NCBI GenBank assembly: GCA_017643495.1
Contig: JAEPNK010000001.1
Coordinates: 973,623-1,037,622, forward strand
DNA length: 64,000 nucleotides
DNA from: Rhizobiaceae bacterium
GTDB taxonomy: Bacteria > Pseudomonadota > Alphaproteobacteria > Rhizobiales > Rhizobiaceae
Reading direction: 5' to 3'
Made by a program: the position numbers and the translations under genes. The notes below the pieces were generated by a model. The model did not search any database. It saw only the letters and a list, made by a program, of their open reading frames with translations, and was not told the DNA's origin. This document shows positions 47,440-56,299 of this stretch, piece after piece. Positions within the stretch are counted from its first letter, which is position 1. Every line of letters begins with the position of its first letter.

Positions 47440-48108
47440 TCAGCCTTTCACGATAATGATGTGTAACCGCAATGGTCCATGGGCCCCCAGGATCAGGGTT
47501 TGCTGGATATCGGCCGAGCGTGACGGGCCGGTAATGTAGTTGAATGTCCGGGGCATTTTGCCCTCACCATAAACATCACGAAGTTTGTTCCAGATGTCTT
47601 CCTGGTGAAGCAGCAAATCTTCCTCTTTCAGTATGACAATATGGTTTTGCCCAAGAAAGTTCAGCGTGGTTGGATTGTCCTTTCCGGACACAAGCGCCAG
47701 GGTTCCGGTTTCGGCGGCACCACTGAAGGCATGGGAAAGGGTCACTTCATCAGCGCCTTCGCTCACCCCGGTCGCAGTTTCAAGCAGCCTGTTCTTGCCG
47801 ATGCCGTATTCTGCCAACCGGGGATCATCCCCCATCCTCAGCGCTGTAGGCAAATTGTGCTGCCGCAAAAATTCCAGAACTTGTCTTTCAACATCACCAC
47901 TGTCGCAGATGGCAACGGAAGCGGCTGCTGCTTCAGCCTTTTCCACGAAAAGTTTGCGGATTTCCGTGCGGTCGGAATGGCCGTATGGCCGGATGCCGGC
48001 CGGATGGTTTGCTATCCGTTCCTGCACAATCCGGGTGCGGTTCTGGCTGTTGTCCCCCTTTGTTACAGCATTGCGGATTTTTGACAGAATTTCATCGCTT
48101 GCACTCAT
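47440..48108 (-). CDS. lutC: Lactate utilization protein C (LutC/YkgG family)
   Basis: This 222-residue protein has the LUD domain: 'GVSEGADEVTLSHAFSGAAE' leads to 'TGTLALVSGKDNPTTLNFLG', and 'RTFNYITGPSRSADIQQTL' with 'GAHGPLRLHIIIV' ends the domain. With LutA and LutB it forms the iron-sulfur enzyme that oxidises L-lactate to pyruvate. ATG 48108 overlaps the lutB stop (ATGA). The frame running up to 48408 lies inside lutB and is rejected. Confidence 0.93.
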   Translation of the reverse strand: MSASDEILSKIRNAVTKGDNSQNRTRIVQERIANHPAGIRPYGHSDRTEIRKLFVEKAEAAAASVAICDSGDVERQVLEFLRQHNLPTALRMGDDPRLAEYGIGKNRLLETATGVSEGADEVTLSHAFSGAAETGTLALVSGKDNPTTLNFLGQNHIVILKEEDLLLHQEDIWNKLRDVYGEGKMPRTFNYITGPSRSADIQQTLILGAHGPLRLHIIIVKG

Positions 48109-49526
48109 GATCCCAGGCCCCGTCTCGCATATTGTGCAAAAAAGCCGCCACTCTCGGGAACCGGCATCTCCCGGTGTTTTATCCATGCGCCTGCCAGCGG
48201 CAGGAACTTGATGTGACCGGAACCAAAACTCATCAGCCGCATGCCGCTGCGGGCGATTGAAGTTGCCAGCCGGTAAAGTCTTGGCCGCTTGGCCAGGAAT
48301 GCCCAGAGCCTGAGATTGTAACGGTGGCTGGAAGGAGAGAGGTGCTTCTCGAATTCCTTTTCCCGCCAGTGGCGAAGGAGCTTGGGCAAGGGAATTCGCA
48401 CCGGGCAAACCTGCTCGCAGCGCCCGCAGAAAGTCGACGCGTTGGGCAGGTCGGACGAGTGTTCAATACCCGTAAGGGAAGGGGTGAGCACAGAGCCCAT
48501 CGGTCCGGGATACACCCAGCCATAGGCGTGTCCGCCCACCGCGTGATAGACCGGGCAATGGTTCATGCATGCGCCACATCGTATGCAGCGCAGCATTTCC
48601 TGAAATTCGGTGCCAAGCATCGAAGAGCGCCCATTGTCCAGCAAGATGACATGGTACTCTTCCGGACCGTCGAGGTCGTCCTGCCGTCTGGGGCCGGAGG
48701 ACAATGTTGTGTAGACGGACATTTCCTGCCCTGTGGCAGAGCGGGCCAGCACTCGCAGGATCTGACTCATGTCTTCAAGGTTGGGAACAATCTTTTCAAT
48801 GGATGCGAGAACCACGTGAACCCGTGGCAATGTCTGCGTAAGATCGCCATTGCCTTCATTGGTGACAATGACGGAGGTTCCGGTTTCGGCAACCAGAAAA
48901 TTGGCTCCTGTAATGCCGATATCGGCACTGAGAAATTTGTCACGAAGTATGCCCCTTGCTTCCAGAAGCAATGATCTGGGGTCCGACATGGGTCTGTCTT
49001 CCGGCAGGTGGCTGTGGTGTTTTCGAAAATCCTCGCGCACCTGTTCCATGCTGATATGCACTGCAGGTGCAATGATGTGGCTGGGGGCTTCCTCACGAAG
49101 CTGGATGATGTACTCGCCCAGATCGGTTTCGATGGGTTCAATGCCGTTCTCTTCAAGAAAGTCATTCAGTTCGATCTCCTCGGAGATCATGGACTTTCCC
49201 TTGGTTGCCGTCTTTGCATCATGCTTGCGGCAGATATCCAATACTGCCTGCCTGGCATCGGCGGCCGTTGCGGCCCAGTGAACATGCCCACCCTGGGCAG
49301 TTACCTTTTTTTCGAAATGCTCAAGGTAAAGGTCAAGGTGGTCCAGCACATGGTCCTTGATATCCCTTGCATTGTCGCGCAGGTCCTCAAAACTGCTCAG
49401 GTTTTCTGCAGCCCGTGCCCTGGCTCCCACAAAATTGTGCCGGACACCTTCAAGCGCTTCCTGAAGCTGGGGGTCTGCCAGTGCATCTGATGCATTCTTT
49501 TTGAACCGGTCTGAACGCATCTCCAT
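48105..49526 (-). CDS. lutB: Lactate utilization iron-sulfur protein B (LutB)
   Basis: This 473-residue protein has an N-terminal LUD domain ('FLVAETGTSVIVTNEGNGDL') and a C-terminal ferredoxin domain with two 4Fe-4S motifs: 'CIRCGACMNHCPVYH' and 'FCGRCEQVCPVRIPLP'. It is the electron-transfer subunit of the LutABC lactate oxidase. It starts three bases after the lutA stop and overlaps lutC by four. Confidence 0.95.
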   Translation of the reverse strand: MEMRSDRFKKNASDALADPQLQEALEGVRHNFVGARARAAENLSSFEDLRDNARDIKDHVLDHLDLYLEHFEKKVTAQGGHVHWAATAADARQAVLDICRKHDAKTATKGKSMISEEIELNDFLEENGIEPIETDLGEYIIQLREEAPSHIIAPAVHISMEQVREDFRKHHSHLPEDRPMSDPRSLLLEARGILRDKFLSADIGITGANFLVAETGTSVIVTNEGNGDLTQTLPRVHVVLASIEKIVPNLEDMSQILRVLARSATGQEMSVYTTLSSGPRRQDDLDGPEEYHVILLDNGRSSMLGTEFQEMLRCIRCGACMNHCPVYHAVGGHAYGWVYPGPMGSVLTPSLTGIEHSSDLPNASTFCGRCEQVCPVRIPLPKLLRHWREKEFEKHLSPSSHRYNLRLWAFLAKRPRLYRLATSIARSGMRLMSFGSGHIKFLPLAGAWIKHREMPVPESGGFFAQYARRGLGS

Positions 49527-49529
49527 GGC

Positions 49530-50309
49530 CTAGCTGTTCCGCTTTGTATTGCCGGAAGCACCAATCGCCGGATTGTCTGTCATTCCGGCCAGGACTTCCG
49601 CAACGTGCCGCACTTCAATGTCACTTCCCTCACGCTTAAGTTTGCCGGCCATATTGAGGAGGCAGCCCAGATCACCGGCCACCAGCATGGATGCTCCGGT
49701 TGACCGGATGTTTTCGGTCTTGGTTGAAACGATGGAGTTGGATATTTCGGAATACTTGACGGAGAAGGTGCCTCCAAACCCGCAACATGTCTCACAATCC
49801 TTCATTTCCCTGCAGGAAACACCGGGCATCGAAGCCAGCAGTTTGCGTGGCTGGGCAGAGATTCCCAGTTCACGCAAGCCTGCGCAAGAGTCGTGATAGG
49901 TAAGATCGGCCTCGGTATCGGCTTCTACGCGGGTAACGTTCATCACATCAGACAGAAACGATGTCAGTTCATATACCTTTGCAGAAAATTCGCTGGCCCG
50001 CTCACGCCATGAAGGATCTTGTTGAAACACTTCCGGGTAATGTTTCTTGAGCATTCCGGCACATGATCCGGAAGGCGCAACCACATAATCAAAACCTTCG
50101 AAAGCCTTGATAACCTGGCAAGCGAGATCCGCCGTGTCTGCCCGGTCCCCGGAATTCCATGCGGGTTGGCCACAACAGGTCTGGGCCATGGGAACCTGCA
50201 CCTTGCACCCTGCATCTTCCAGAAGTTTCAGGGCGGCAAAGCCGACACTCGGTCTGAACAGGTCGACCAGACAGGTCACAAAAAGACCGACTACGGGTTT
50301 TTCTTTCAT
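49530..50309 (-). CDS. lutA: Lactate utilization protein A, CCG-domain (Fe-S)-binding protein
   Basis: This 259-residue protein has two cysteine-rich CCG domains: 'TCCGQPAWNSGDRA' in the first half and 'CETCCGFGGTFSV' in the second, plus 'TYHDSCAGLRELGI'. These bind a noncubane iron-sulfur cluster in LutA, GlcF and related oxidoreductases. Its ATG overlaps the LysR stop (TAATG), so regulator and enzyme genes form one unit. Confidence 0.94.
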   Translation of the reverse strand: MKEKPVVGLFVTCLVDLFRPSVGFAALKLLEDAGCKVQVPMAQTCCGQPAWNSGDRADTADLACQVIKAFEGFDYVVAPSGSCAGMLKKHYPEVFQQDPSWRERASEFSAKVYELTSFLSDVMNVTRVEADTEADLTYHDSCAGLRELGISAQPRKLLASMPGVSCREMKDCETCCGFGGTFSVKYSEISNSIVSTKTENIRSTGASMLVAGDLGCLLNMAGKLKREGSDIEVRHVAEVLAGMTDNPAIGASGNTKRNS

Positions 50310-51274
50310 TATGCGGATATGCCTTCTTGTGCTTCAGCAATCATTTGTTCCCGTGTCTTTGCCAACGGGTCATGAAAGCCTTTCTCCCAATAGGGCTTTG
50401 GTCCGAACAGTTCGGAGAGGTAGTCGATGAAAAGGCGGACTTTTGCCGGTAGAAATGTGCGGCTGGGATATACGGCATAAATACCCAGTCCGCGTGTTGC
50501 CGAATAGGACGGCAGGACCCTTACCAGATGTCCGCTTTCAAGCTCCGCACCAACATCCCAGGTTGACCGCAGTGCAATGCCCATACCAGAAATGACGGTT
50601 TCCCGGACAACTTCGCTTGAATTGGTCAGCAATGTCGATTCCGGTCGGTAAATGATTGCTCCCTCATCGCCTTCGAGTTTCCAGGGCCCCTGATTGTGCG
50701 GCGCGATCAGGGCATGATTGTCGAGGTCGGACAATTGTTCAGGCATGCCTGCCTTTTCCAGATACCGTGGCGTGGCGCACAGTACACGACGTACCGGAGC
50801 AAGCTTGCGTGCGACAAGTGTCGAGTCGCGCAGTTCCCCGATCCTGATTGCAAGGTCAATGCCGCTGGAAACGATGTCTACATATTCATCTGACAGGTCC
50901 AGATTGATTGTCAGCTCCGGGTTCGCCCGCAGGAATTTGGCAAGATGGGGAGCAATGTGCATCCGCCCGAAAGAGGTGGGCGCAGAGATTTTCAAAAGCC
51001 CGCGCGCATCTGACGATCTTCTGGCAACAAAGCCTTCGGCCTCTTCAAGACCTGCAAGCACAGCGATGATGCGTTCATAAAACCCCTCACCGGCTTCCGT
51101 GAGCGAGATTTGACGCGTGGTACGGTTGAGAAGCCGGGTGCCAAGCCTTTGCTCAAGGCGTTGCATGCGTTTGGAGATTACCGCCGGCGAAAGCCCCATT
51201 TCCCGGGCTGCACCGGACATGCTGCCTTCTGAAACAATCTTGGCAAAGACTTCGAGGTCATCAAAACGGTTCAT
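50309..51274 (-). CDS. LysR family transcriptional regulator
   Basis: This 321-residue protein has an N-terminal winged helix-turn-helix ('GSMSGAAREMGLSPAVISKR') and a C-terminal effector domain ('LLKISAPTSFGRMHIAPHL'). Usually a LysR gene is divergent from its targets. Here it is the first gene of the same strand unit and overlaps lutA by one base, so it may regulate the lut genes and itself. Effector unknown; lactate is a reasonable guess from position. Confidence 0.9.
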   Translation of the reverse strand: MNRFDDLEVFAKIVSEGSMSGAAREMGLSPAVISKRMQRLEQRLGTRLLNRTTRQISLTEAGEGFYERIIAVLAGLEEAEGFVARRSSDARGLLKISAPTSFGRMHIAPHLAKFLRANPELTINLDLSDEYVDIVSSGIDLAIRIGELRDSTLVARKLAPVRRVLCATPRYLEKAGMPEQLSDLDNHALIAPHNQGPWKLEGDEGAIIYRPESTLLTNSSEVVRETVISGMGIALRSTWDVGAELESGHLVRVLPSYSATRGLGIYAVYPSRTFLPAKVRLFIDYLSELFGPKPYWEKGFHDPLAKTREQMIAEAQEGISA

Positions 51275-51348
51275 CCGGCAAATCTATATTGAAACGCAAC
51301 CGGAATACAAATCTTTCAGTTGGTGCGTTTCACAAGTTTGCCGGATAC

Positions 51349-51376
51349 AAAAAACCCGCGTTGTGAAACGCGGGTT
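51349..51376 (-). terminator. Rho-independent terminator of the first L,D-transpeptidase gene
   Basis: On the minus strand AACCCGCG (8-base loop) CGCGGGTT forms a perfect 8-bp stem (51369-51376 with 51353-51360) and runs into a T6 tract. It lies 26 bases past the stop at 51402. Confidence 0.92.
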
Positions 51377-51401
51377 CTTGAAGTCTTGGATCTCGGTTCG
51401 A

Positions 51402-52100
51402 TCAGTTGAACATAGAGAAGAAGGAAAGACGTTCGCTAAACCGGCCGTTTGACCCTTGTCCCGGGCCAATGACGACGACCTTGCTGCCAAGTGCAACCTG
51501 CTCGTAAAGATACTCGACATCCTTGTTGAGCATGCGGATGCAACCGGAAGAGAGGTTGAGGCCGATCGACCAGGGCTGGTTGGTGCCGTGGATGCGGTAA
51601 AGCGTGTCACGATTGCCTTGATAAAGGTAGAGCGCACGTGCTCCCAACGGATTGTCTATGCCGCCTTTTTGAGTGACCGGGAGGATGACTCCCTTTTTGC
51701 GCTCACGTTCACGCATTTCTGCTGGCGGTGTCCAGGATGGCCATTTTGCCTTGCGTTTGATTGTGGCATCACCGCTCCATGCAAATCCTTCACGTCCAAC
51801 ACCGACACCGTAGCGTGTAGCCTTGCCGGAACCCGTGATGTGATAAAGGAACTTCTTGTCCGTATCGATGACAATCGTGCCTACCGGATAGCTGGTGTTC
51901 ACGCCAACGGTTCGCCTGCCATATTTTGCAGGTACCCGTCGGTCGGTGCGTATGACGTTCGGATCATATTCAACCCAACGGCGTTCCGCATAATTGTAAA
52001 CCCGCTCGGCAGATGCCTGGCCGGCAAAGCCGAGGCTGGTTGCCGCGACGGCAGAACCCGTGAGCAACTGGAGCGCTTTTCTTCGCGTAATCATGTTCAA
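51402..52100 (-). CDS. L,D-transpeptidase (YkuD domain), Tat-like signal
   Basis: This 232-residue exported enzyme has a twin-arginine-like leader ('[17 protein letters not shown]', cleavage near ASA31) and a YkuD catalytic domain with His171 in '[13 protein letters not shown]' and nucleophile Cys187 in '[10 protein letters not shown]'. It would form 3-3 crosslinks in peptidoglycan or anchor proteins to it. It is a paralogue of the next gene, with the same core ('[13 protein letters not shown]', '[11 protein letters not shown]') and a short extra C-terminal tail. A terminator follows. Confidence 0.93.
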   Translation of the reverse strand: MNMITRRKALQLLTGSAVAATSLGFAGQASAERVYNYAERRWVEYDPNVIRTDRRVPAKYGRRTVGVNTSYPVGTIVIDTDKKFLYHITGSGKATRYGVGVGREGFAWSGDATIKRKAKWPSWTPPAEMRERERKKGVILPVTQKGGIDNPLGARALYLYQGNRDTLYRIHGTNQPWSIGLNLSSGCIRMLNKDVEYLYEQVALGSKVVVIGPGQGSNGRFSERLSFFSMFN

Positions 52101-52234
52101 ATTCCGTCTTTCAAGTGTTGTGCCCTTTTCGCACCATATTTTGCAGCATGGGCGATTTCAAGCAGACGAAATTGAAATTCACGTCCTATTGCATTTATGA
52201 CACATGACGTGAGTAAATCTTCTCCGATATGCAA

Positions 52235-52255
52235 GCAGGGGCCGTAAGCCCCTGC
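52235..52255. terminator. Perfect hairpin between the two L,D-transpeptidase genes
   Basis: GCAGGGGC-CGTAA-GCCCCTGC is a perfect 8-bp stem with a 5-base loop, 28 bases past the stop of the 52283-53191 gene. No T-tract follows, so it is a weak or Rho-assisted terminator at best. Confidence 0.5.
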
Positions 52256-52282
52256 CTGATAACCGGTTTCGGAAAGCCGGGA

Positions 52283-53191
52283 TCAGCTTACAATGACCTT
52301 TGCACCATTCTTCACGCGTTCATACAGATCCATCACATCTTCGTTACGCATTCTTATGCAGCCTGAAGATACCGCCTGGCCAATGGTCCAGGGCTGGTTG
52401 GTGCCGTGAATGCGGTAGAGAGTGTCTCCAAGGTAGATCGCCCGTGCACCCAGGGGGTTGGCAGGTCCGCCTTCCATGAAGGCAGGAAGTTCGCGGCCTT
52501 TTTCCCGCTCGCGTGCAATCATCTCTGCCGGCGGTCTCCAGGAAGGCCATTCCGCCTTGCGTGAAACCCGCTCGGTACCGGACCACTCAAAGCCTTCCTT
52601 GCCAACGCCAACGCCGTAACGACGCGCCTTTCCGTTTCCCGTGACGAGATAGAGAAAACGGGAATTGGTGTCGATCATGATAGTCCCGACAGGTTGGGAA
52701 GTATCGTACCGGACGGTTTGTGGCAGGAATTGGGGATCAATCGGCCTGTCTGCAGGATTGTTGTACAAAGCCTGTGCGGTGGAGGCATTGACCCTTGTAT
52801 AGCGCGGCTTTTGCTGCACGGCAGCCGGTTGCCGGTGCGTGACGGAAGAACGGCGGACCTTGCGTTGTTTCTGCCTGATCTGGCGTGGTTCAGCCTGAAA
52901 CTGTCCGAAGCCTGCAAAAATTCCGGTTGCCTGGCTGTTTCTGCGCATGCGTCTGTCGGGCTGGCCAAAAAAGGTCCGGGTCTGGCGCTTTGCACGGTTG
53001 TATTGCCGGCTTTGGTGACGGCGGGGCTTTCTTGCTTCGGCAGGGCGTTCAAGTTGAAGAACCCACGGTGCTGTCAGATCGGAGGAAAGCGTTACAGCTG
53101 GCGGCTTTGCGTATCTCGAACCGGCATCAGCAGTAACCGGGACCATTGCGGCAAATACCGCGGCAAGCAGCATTGGATGCATTTTTCTCAT
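52283..53191 (-). CDS. L,D-transpeptidase (YkuD domain) with basic, Gln-rich linker
   Basis: This 302-residue protein has a Sec signal peptide (cleavage near ADA23), a linker of about 110 residues rich in Arg, Gln and Lys, and a C-terminal YkuD domain with '[13 protein letters not shown]' and 'AVSSGCIRMRNEDV'. The enzyme crosslinks peptidoglycan in the periplasm. The basic linker might bind the cell wall or outer-membrane lipids. It lies upstream of its paralogue on the same strand (182-base gap). A perfect TTAGGAA dyad sits about 180 bases upstream of its start. Confidence 0.93.
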   Translation of the reverse strand: MRKMHPMLLAAVFAAMVPVTADAGSRYAKPPAVTLSSDLTAPWVLQLERPAEARKPRRHQSRQYNRAKRQTRTFFGQPDRRMRRNSQATGIFAGFGQFQAEPRQIRQKQRKVRRSSVTHRQPAAVQQKPRYTRVNASTAQALYNNPADRPIDPQFLPQTVRYDTSQPVGTIMIDTNSRFLYLVTGNGKARRYGVGVGKEGFEWSGTERVSRKAEWPSWRPPAEMIAREREKGRELPAFMEGGPANPLGARAIYLGDTLYRIHGTNQPWTIGQAVSSGCIRMRNEDVMDLYERVKNGAKVIVS

Positions 53192-53370
53192 GACGTACTC
53201 TCAACAATTCGTCGCAAATCAATATTCCGTCAGGCTGTTTGCCTGTCGGGACCGTTCGAATGTTCAAGAGCATGACGCAAGCCGGGTGCGAATTTATGAA
53301 CGTTGCGGCAACTATTAAGATTTGATTGATTGATGGTTAATGCCGCATTCCCGGAAATGGTGAATCGCGG

Positions 53371-53389
53371 GTTAGGAATCTTTCCTAAC
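53371..53389. promoter_or_regulatory. Perfect dyad GTTAGGAA-N3-TTCCTAAC
   Basis: An 8-bp inverted repeat with a 3-base spacer lies in the 238-base gap between the DUF2927 gene and the second L,D-transpeptidase gene. The spacer is too short for a transcribed hairpin and no T-tract follows, so an operator is likely. The regulator is not identified. Confidence 0.5.
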
Positions 53390-53429
53390 AAAACATTAAT
53401 ACGGGTTATTCAATAATGAATACAGTATC

Positions 53430-54179
53430 TTAGCGGTCAAGGCGCTGCTTGGTGTCCGCCAGGACTGCCTCGATCACCTTCTGTACATCACTCGGCCGGT
53501 CGCCATTGCGGATGCGCCGGTCGTAGAGCATGTTAAGAATATAGCGGTCAAACTTTGTGAAGCTTGAGTGCCGGCTGTGGTCGTTGAACAGGCTTTTTGT
53601 AAGCGAGGGATGTTCGTTAAGCGGACCCAGTCCCTGCAGGATTTCCTCAATCAGGCAACGCCGGAAAAGGGCATCGCCTTCATCGGAAACGATAACGGCC
53701 ACAGAACGAATGTTGCCGGAACGTGAAAAGGTGGATTTCACAAGGCACTTGCTTTCGATCCTGCTGCCTCGGCGACCACCAATTTCCCGCCGCACTGTTT
53801 CTCCGTATTGCTCGCTGTCGACAATAAAGAGATCAAAGTTTGCCCGTCCGTTCCTTGCAAGCCCTGCATCCAGCCCCCGGATGCGCGGATTGAGGCTGGC
53901 GATGAAGTTGGCGGCCTGCTGGCTTCTGTCCCTTTTTGCATGATTGTGAATGCGGAAACGCACTGGCCCGTCAAACTTGTGAACATATTTCGACTGGAAA
54001 ACGAAGCGCGAATACTCGGAACCGAAAACAGTAAGGTGAAAGCCCCGGATAATTTCCTTGTCGCTGAAATTTCTAGCAAGGCTGGTTGTGTTGAAGGCAA
54101 GCGTTGCAAGCAATACAAGTGCAGCAAATCCGGCAAGGTTTGAAAGGGTCGAAAAGCGGTACTTCATGGTAGCAGGCAT
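53430..54179 (-). CDS. DUF2927 family exported protein
   Basis: This protein of about 249 residues has a signal or anchor segment ('LAGFAALVLLATLAFNTTSL') and the DUF2927 body: 'IIRGFHLTVFGSEYS', 'VRFRIHNHAKRDRS', 'LIEEILQGLGPLNE' and 'FTKFDRYILNMLYDRRIRNG'. The last part resembles metalloprotease-like families, but the zinc motif HExxH is absent; 'CLIEEILQGLG' takes its place. Function unknown. Start uncertain: ATG 54179 follows GGAGG too closely, ATG 54167 is four codons on. Confidence 0.8.
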   Translation of the reverse strand: MPATMKYRFSTLSNLAGFAALVLLATLAFNTTSLARNFSDKEIIRGFHLTVFGSEYSRFVFQSKYVHKFDGPVRFRIHNHAKRDRSQQAANFIASLNPRIRGLDAGLARNGRANFDLFIVDSEQYGETVRREIGGRRGSRIESKCLVKSTFSRSGNIRSVAVIVSDEGDALFRRCLIEEILQGLGPLNEHPSLTKSLFNDHSRHSSFTKFDRYILNMLYDRRIRNGDRPSDVQKVIEAVLADTKQRLDR

Positions 54180-54298
54180 TGCCTCCGTGCAAGCTTCCGG
54201 TGTTGCGGTTTTAAAATGAAATTGACGACAGGGCAGTTGCGGTTCCCGGTAATTGTTGCGAAACATCGTGTCGTGCAAAATTTCATTTTTGGTGACTC

Positions 54299-54925
54299 AT
54301 GGCAACAGAAGAAAATGGTCTCGTAACCGGAAACGATGGCAGGACACGGTGTTTCTGGGCCGGTCCCCAGGAAGATTACGTGATCTATCACGATGAGGAA
54401 TGGGGAATGCCGGTCGACAATGACACGCGGCTTTTCGAGAAAATCTGTCTTGAAGGATTTCAGTCCGGACTGTCCTGGTACACGATCTTGTCGAAACGGG
54501 AGAACTTTCGTGAGGCATTCAGGGGCTTTGACATCGCTAAGGTCGCTGCCATGGACGATTCCGATATCGAAAGGCTGGTGTTGAACCCGGGGATTATCCG
54601 CCACCGGGGAAAGATCAGGTCAACCATCAACAATGCCAGGCGTGCCCTGGAACTGGTCAGGGAAAAGGGAAGCCTTGCAGCCCATTTCTGGTCTTATGAG
54701 CCAAAGGATCGGGCTCCCATGAAAAGCCGTAGCGATATACCGGCCACAACAGAAATCTCGACCGCCATTTCAAAGGATCTGAAAAAACGCGGCTGGAGTT
54801 TTGTCGGGCCCACGACTGCATATGCTTTCATGCAGGCAATGGGTCTGGTCAATGACCATATCGAGGGTTGCCACTGTCATGCGCGGATTGAAAAGGCCCG
54901 GGCAGAATTTGACCGTCCTGCATGA
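54299..54925 (+). CDS. tag: DNA-3-methyladenine glycosylase I
   Basis: This 208-residue base-excision enzyme removes 3-methyladenine from DNA. Tag signatures are 'RCFWAGPQEDYVIYHDEEWG' near the start, 'GFQSGLSWYTILSKRENF' and 'WSFVGPTTAYAFMQAMGLVN', with the zinc ligands in 'GCHCHARI' at the C-terminus. Its stop overlaps the start of the DUF1801 gene (ATGA). Confidence 0.95.
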   Translation: MATEENGLVTGNDGRTRCFWAGPQEDYVIYHDEEWGMPVDNDTRLFEKICLEGFQSGLSWYTILSKRENFREAFRGFDIAKVAAMDDSDIERLVLNPGIIRHRGKIRSTINNARRALELVREKGSLAAHFWSYEPKDRAPMKSRSDIPATTEISTAISKDLKKRGWSFVGPTTAYAFMQAMGLVNDHIEGCHCHARIEKARAEFDRPA

Positions 54926-55314
54926 ATGCGATGGATGACATTTATGCGCGCTTTGAAGGCAGGCGGGGCAAGGCCTTGCGCGCATTGCGGAAAATGGTGC
55001 TGGGCGTTGCTCAACAGACCGGTGGCGTTGGCCGGATTGAGGAATGTCTGAAATGGGGACAGCCTTCGTTCGTCACGGTTCGTCCGAAAAGCGGCAGTAC
55101 GGTGCGATTGGGTGAAATTGGTGAAACGGGCGATGAGTATGCCCTTTATTTCATCTGCAATACCAATCTCGTGGAGCGCTTTCGGGAACGCTATCCCGAC
55201 ACGTTTCGCTATCAGGGGAACCGCGCGATCCTGCTCGACGCGAAGGAGCCTGTAGCAGAGGCTGAATTGCGCCACTGCATTGCAATGGCCCTGACTTATC
55301 ATCTGGATAAATGA
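54922..55314 (+). CDS. DUF1801 domain protein
   Basis: This 130-residue protein has the DUF1801 pattern 'EECLKWGQPSFVTVRPKSGS' and 'YALYFICNTNLVERFRERYP'. The fold is related to YdhG/FrataxIn-like small domains; no activity is known. It overlaps tag by four bases and is likely cotranscribed with it, so a DNA-damage role is possible but unproven. A short hairpin with TTTT follows. Confidence 0.85.
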   Translation: MNAMDDIYARFEGRRGKALRALRKMVLGVAQQTGGVGRIEECLKWGQPSFVTVRPKSGSTVRLGEIGETGDEYALYFICNTNLVERFRERYPDTFRYQGNRAILLDAKEPVAEAELRHCIAMALTYHLDK

Positions 55315-55338
55315 GCAGGCAGCTAGCCCTGCTGTTTT
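55314..55338 (+). terminator. Weak terminator after the tag-DUF1801 unit
   Basis: AGCAGG-N8-CCTGCT (6-bp stem) followed by GTTTT, starting at the DUF1801 stop codon. It reaches into the end of the convergent hydroxylase gene. Confidence 0.5.
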
Positions 55339-56081
55339 CCCTGCGCTTCCCAGTCGATTACCTGTTGGTCATAGTCTGTTTCAATCGTGCCGCAGAGCCG
55401 GTCCCAGAAGGTGAAGGTATGCGCGAAATTGACCCTGAAATGACTGTGGTGACGGTCATGGAATGTTGTGCACATGAAGGGCAGGGGCAGGCGTGTCAAA
55501 AAGGATGCCGTGAATTCGTGTCCGCAATGCCCAAGGGTTGACTTTGACATGTCGAAAATGCGGAACGCAATCAGTGCTGCCATGGGCACCGGCGTCAAAA
55601 AGGCAGCCAGCGTATAGAAAACCTTCGTGGTTGCATCGTCCAGCCAGTGAAATGATTCAGAACTCCAAACCGTGACCGCAACCGAACGGTGATGCACCTG
55701 GTGAAAGCGGAAAAACCATTTGGTGTGCATGAGCCGGTGCTGCCAGTAGAACCACGTATCATAGAAAACCATCAGTCCGGCAAACCACGGAACTGCGTTC
55801 CACCAGGTCAGGTCATCCGTCCCGAACAGTCCGAGCCCGTTCCATTGGATATACATCGCCGCGCCGAAAAACAGGCCGGTTGAGGTCTGGCCCTTCAGGC
55901 TTTGACGGATGTCTTTTCCGGCCCGTTTGAACCCGTCACGGGTTTTCTGTATGCGCCTTTCGGGAAACCGTTTCACAAAGGCAAGCACAAGAAGGGAAGA
56001 CACCAGATAGAATGCGATGGTTGCAATATAGGTGATTGCAACGATCAACAGGAATTCCGGAATTTCGTATAAGTTAGGCAT
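55323..56081 (-). CDS. Sterol desaturase / fatty acid hydroxylase family membrane protein
   Basis: This 252-residue membrane di-iron protein has histidine boxes HRLMH, HQVHHRSVAVTVWSSESFH, GHCGHE and HDRHHSHF. This is the third member of the superfamily in the window. The arrangement HQVHH...SFH and HDRHHSH is of the type found in C-5/C-4 sterol-like or carotenoid hydroxylases, but the substrate is unknown. ATG 56081 gives a normal N-terminus ('MPNLYEIPEFLLIVAI'); the longer frame to 56207 is not supported. It is divergent from hisS. Confidence 0.85.
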   Translation of the reverse strand: MPNLYEIPEFLLIVAITYIATIAFYLVSSLLVLAFVKRFPERRIQKTRDGFKRAGKDIRQSLKGQTSTGLFFGAAMYIQWNGLGLFGTDDLTWWNAVPWFAGLMVFYDTWFYWQHRLMHTKWFFRFHQVHHRSVAVTVWSSESFHWLDDATTKVFYTLAAFLTPVPMAALIAFRIFDMSKSTLGHCGHEFTASFLTRLPLPFMCTTFHDRHHSHFRVNFAHTFTFWDRLCGTIETDYDQQVIDWEAQGKQQG

Positions 56082-56299
56082 CGGTTCCGGCTGGTCTCGG
56101 TCGAATGGATCACCGCGTGATCGATATCTTCCATAGAAGGTCAATATGACATTATGGAGGCCCGGGCCATAACTGGCAGGCTGAGCTGCCTTTCCCGCTT
56201 CCTGCATGCCTTGCGGGGGTGGGGTATATCGGATATGGAACGCCCGTCTGCTAAGCGTTGCCGGTATCGTTCTGGCTCATACAACATTGAAGAACCCGC

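Noticed and set aside
48109-48408. N-terminal extension of lutC
   Set aside because: It lies wholly inside lutB, and ATG 48108 gives the normal family start with ATGA coupling.
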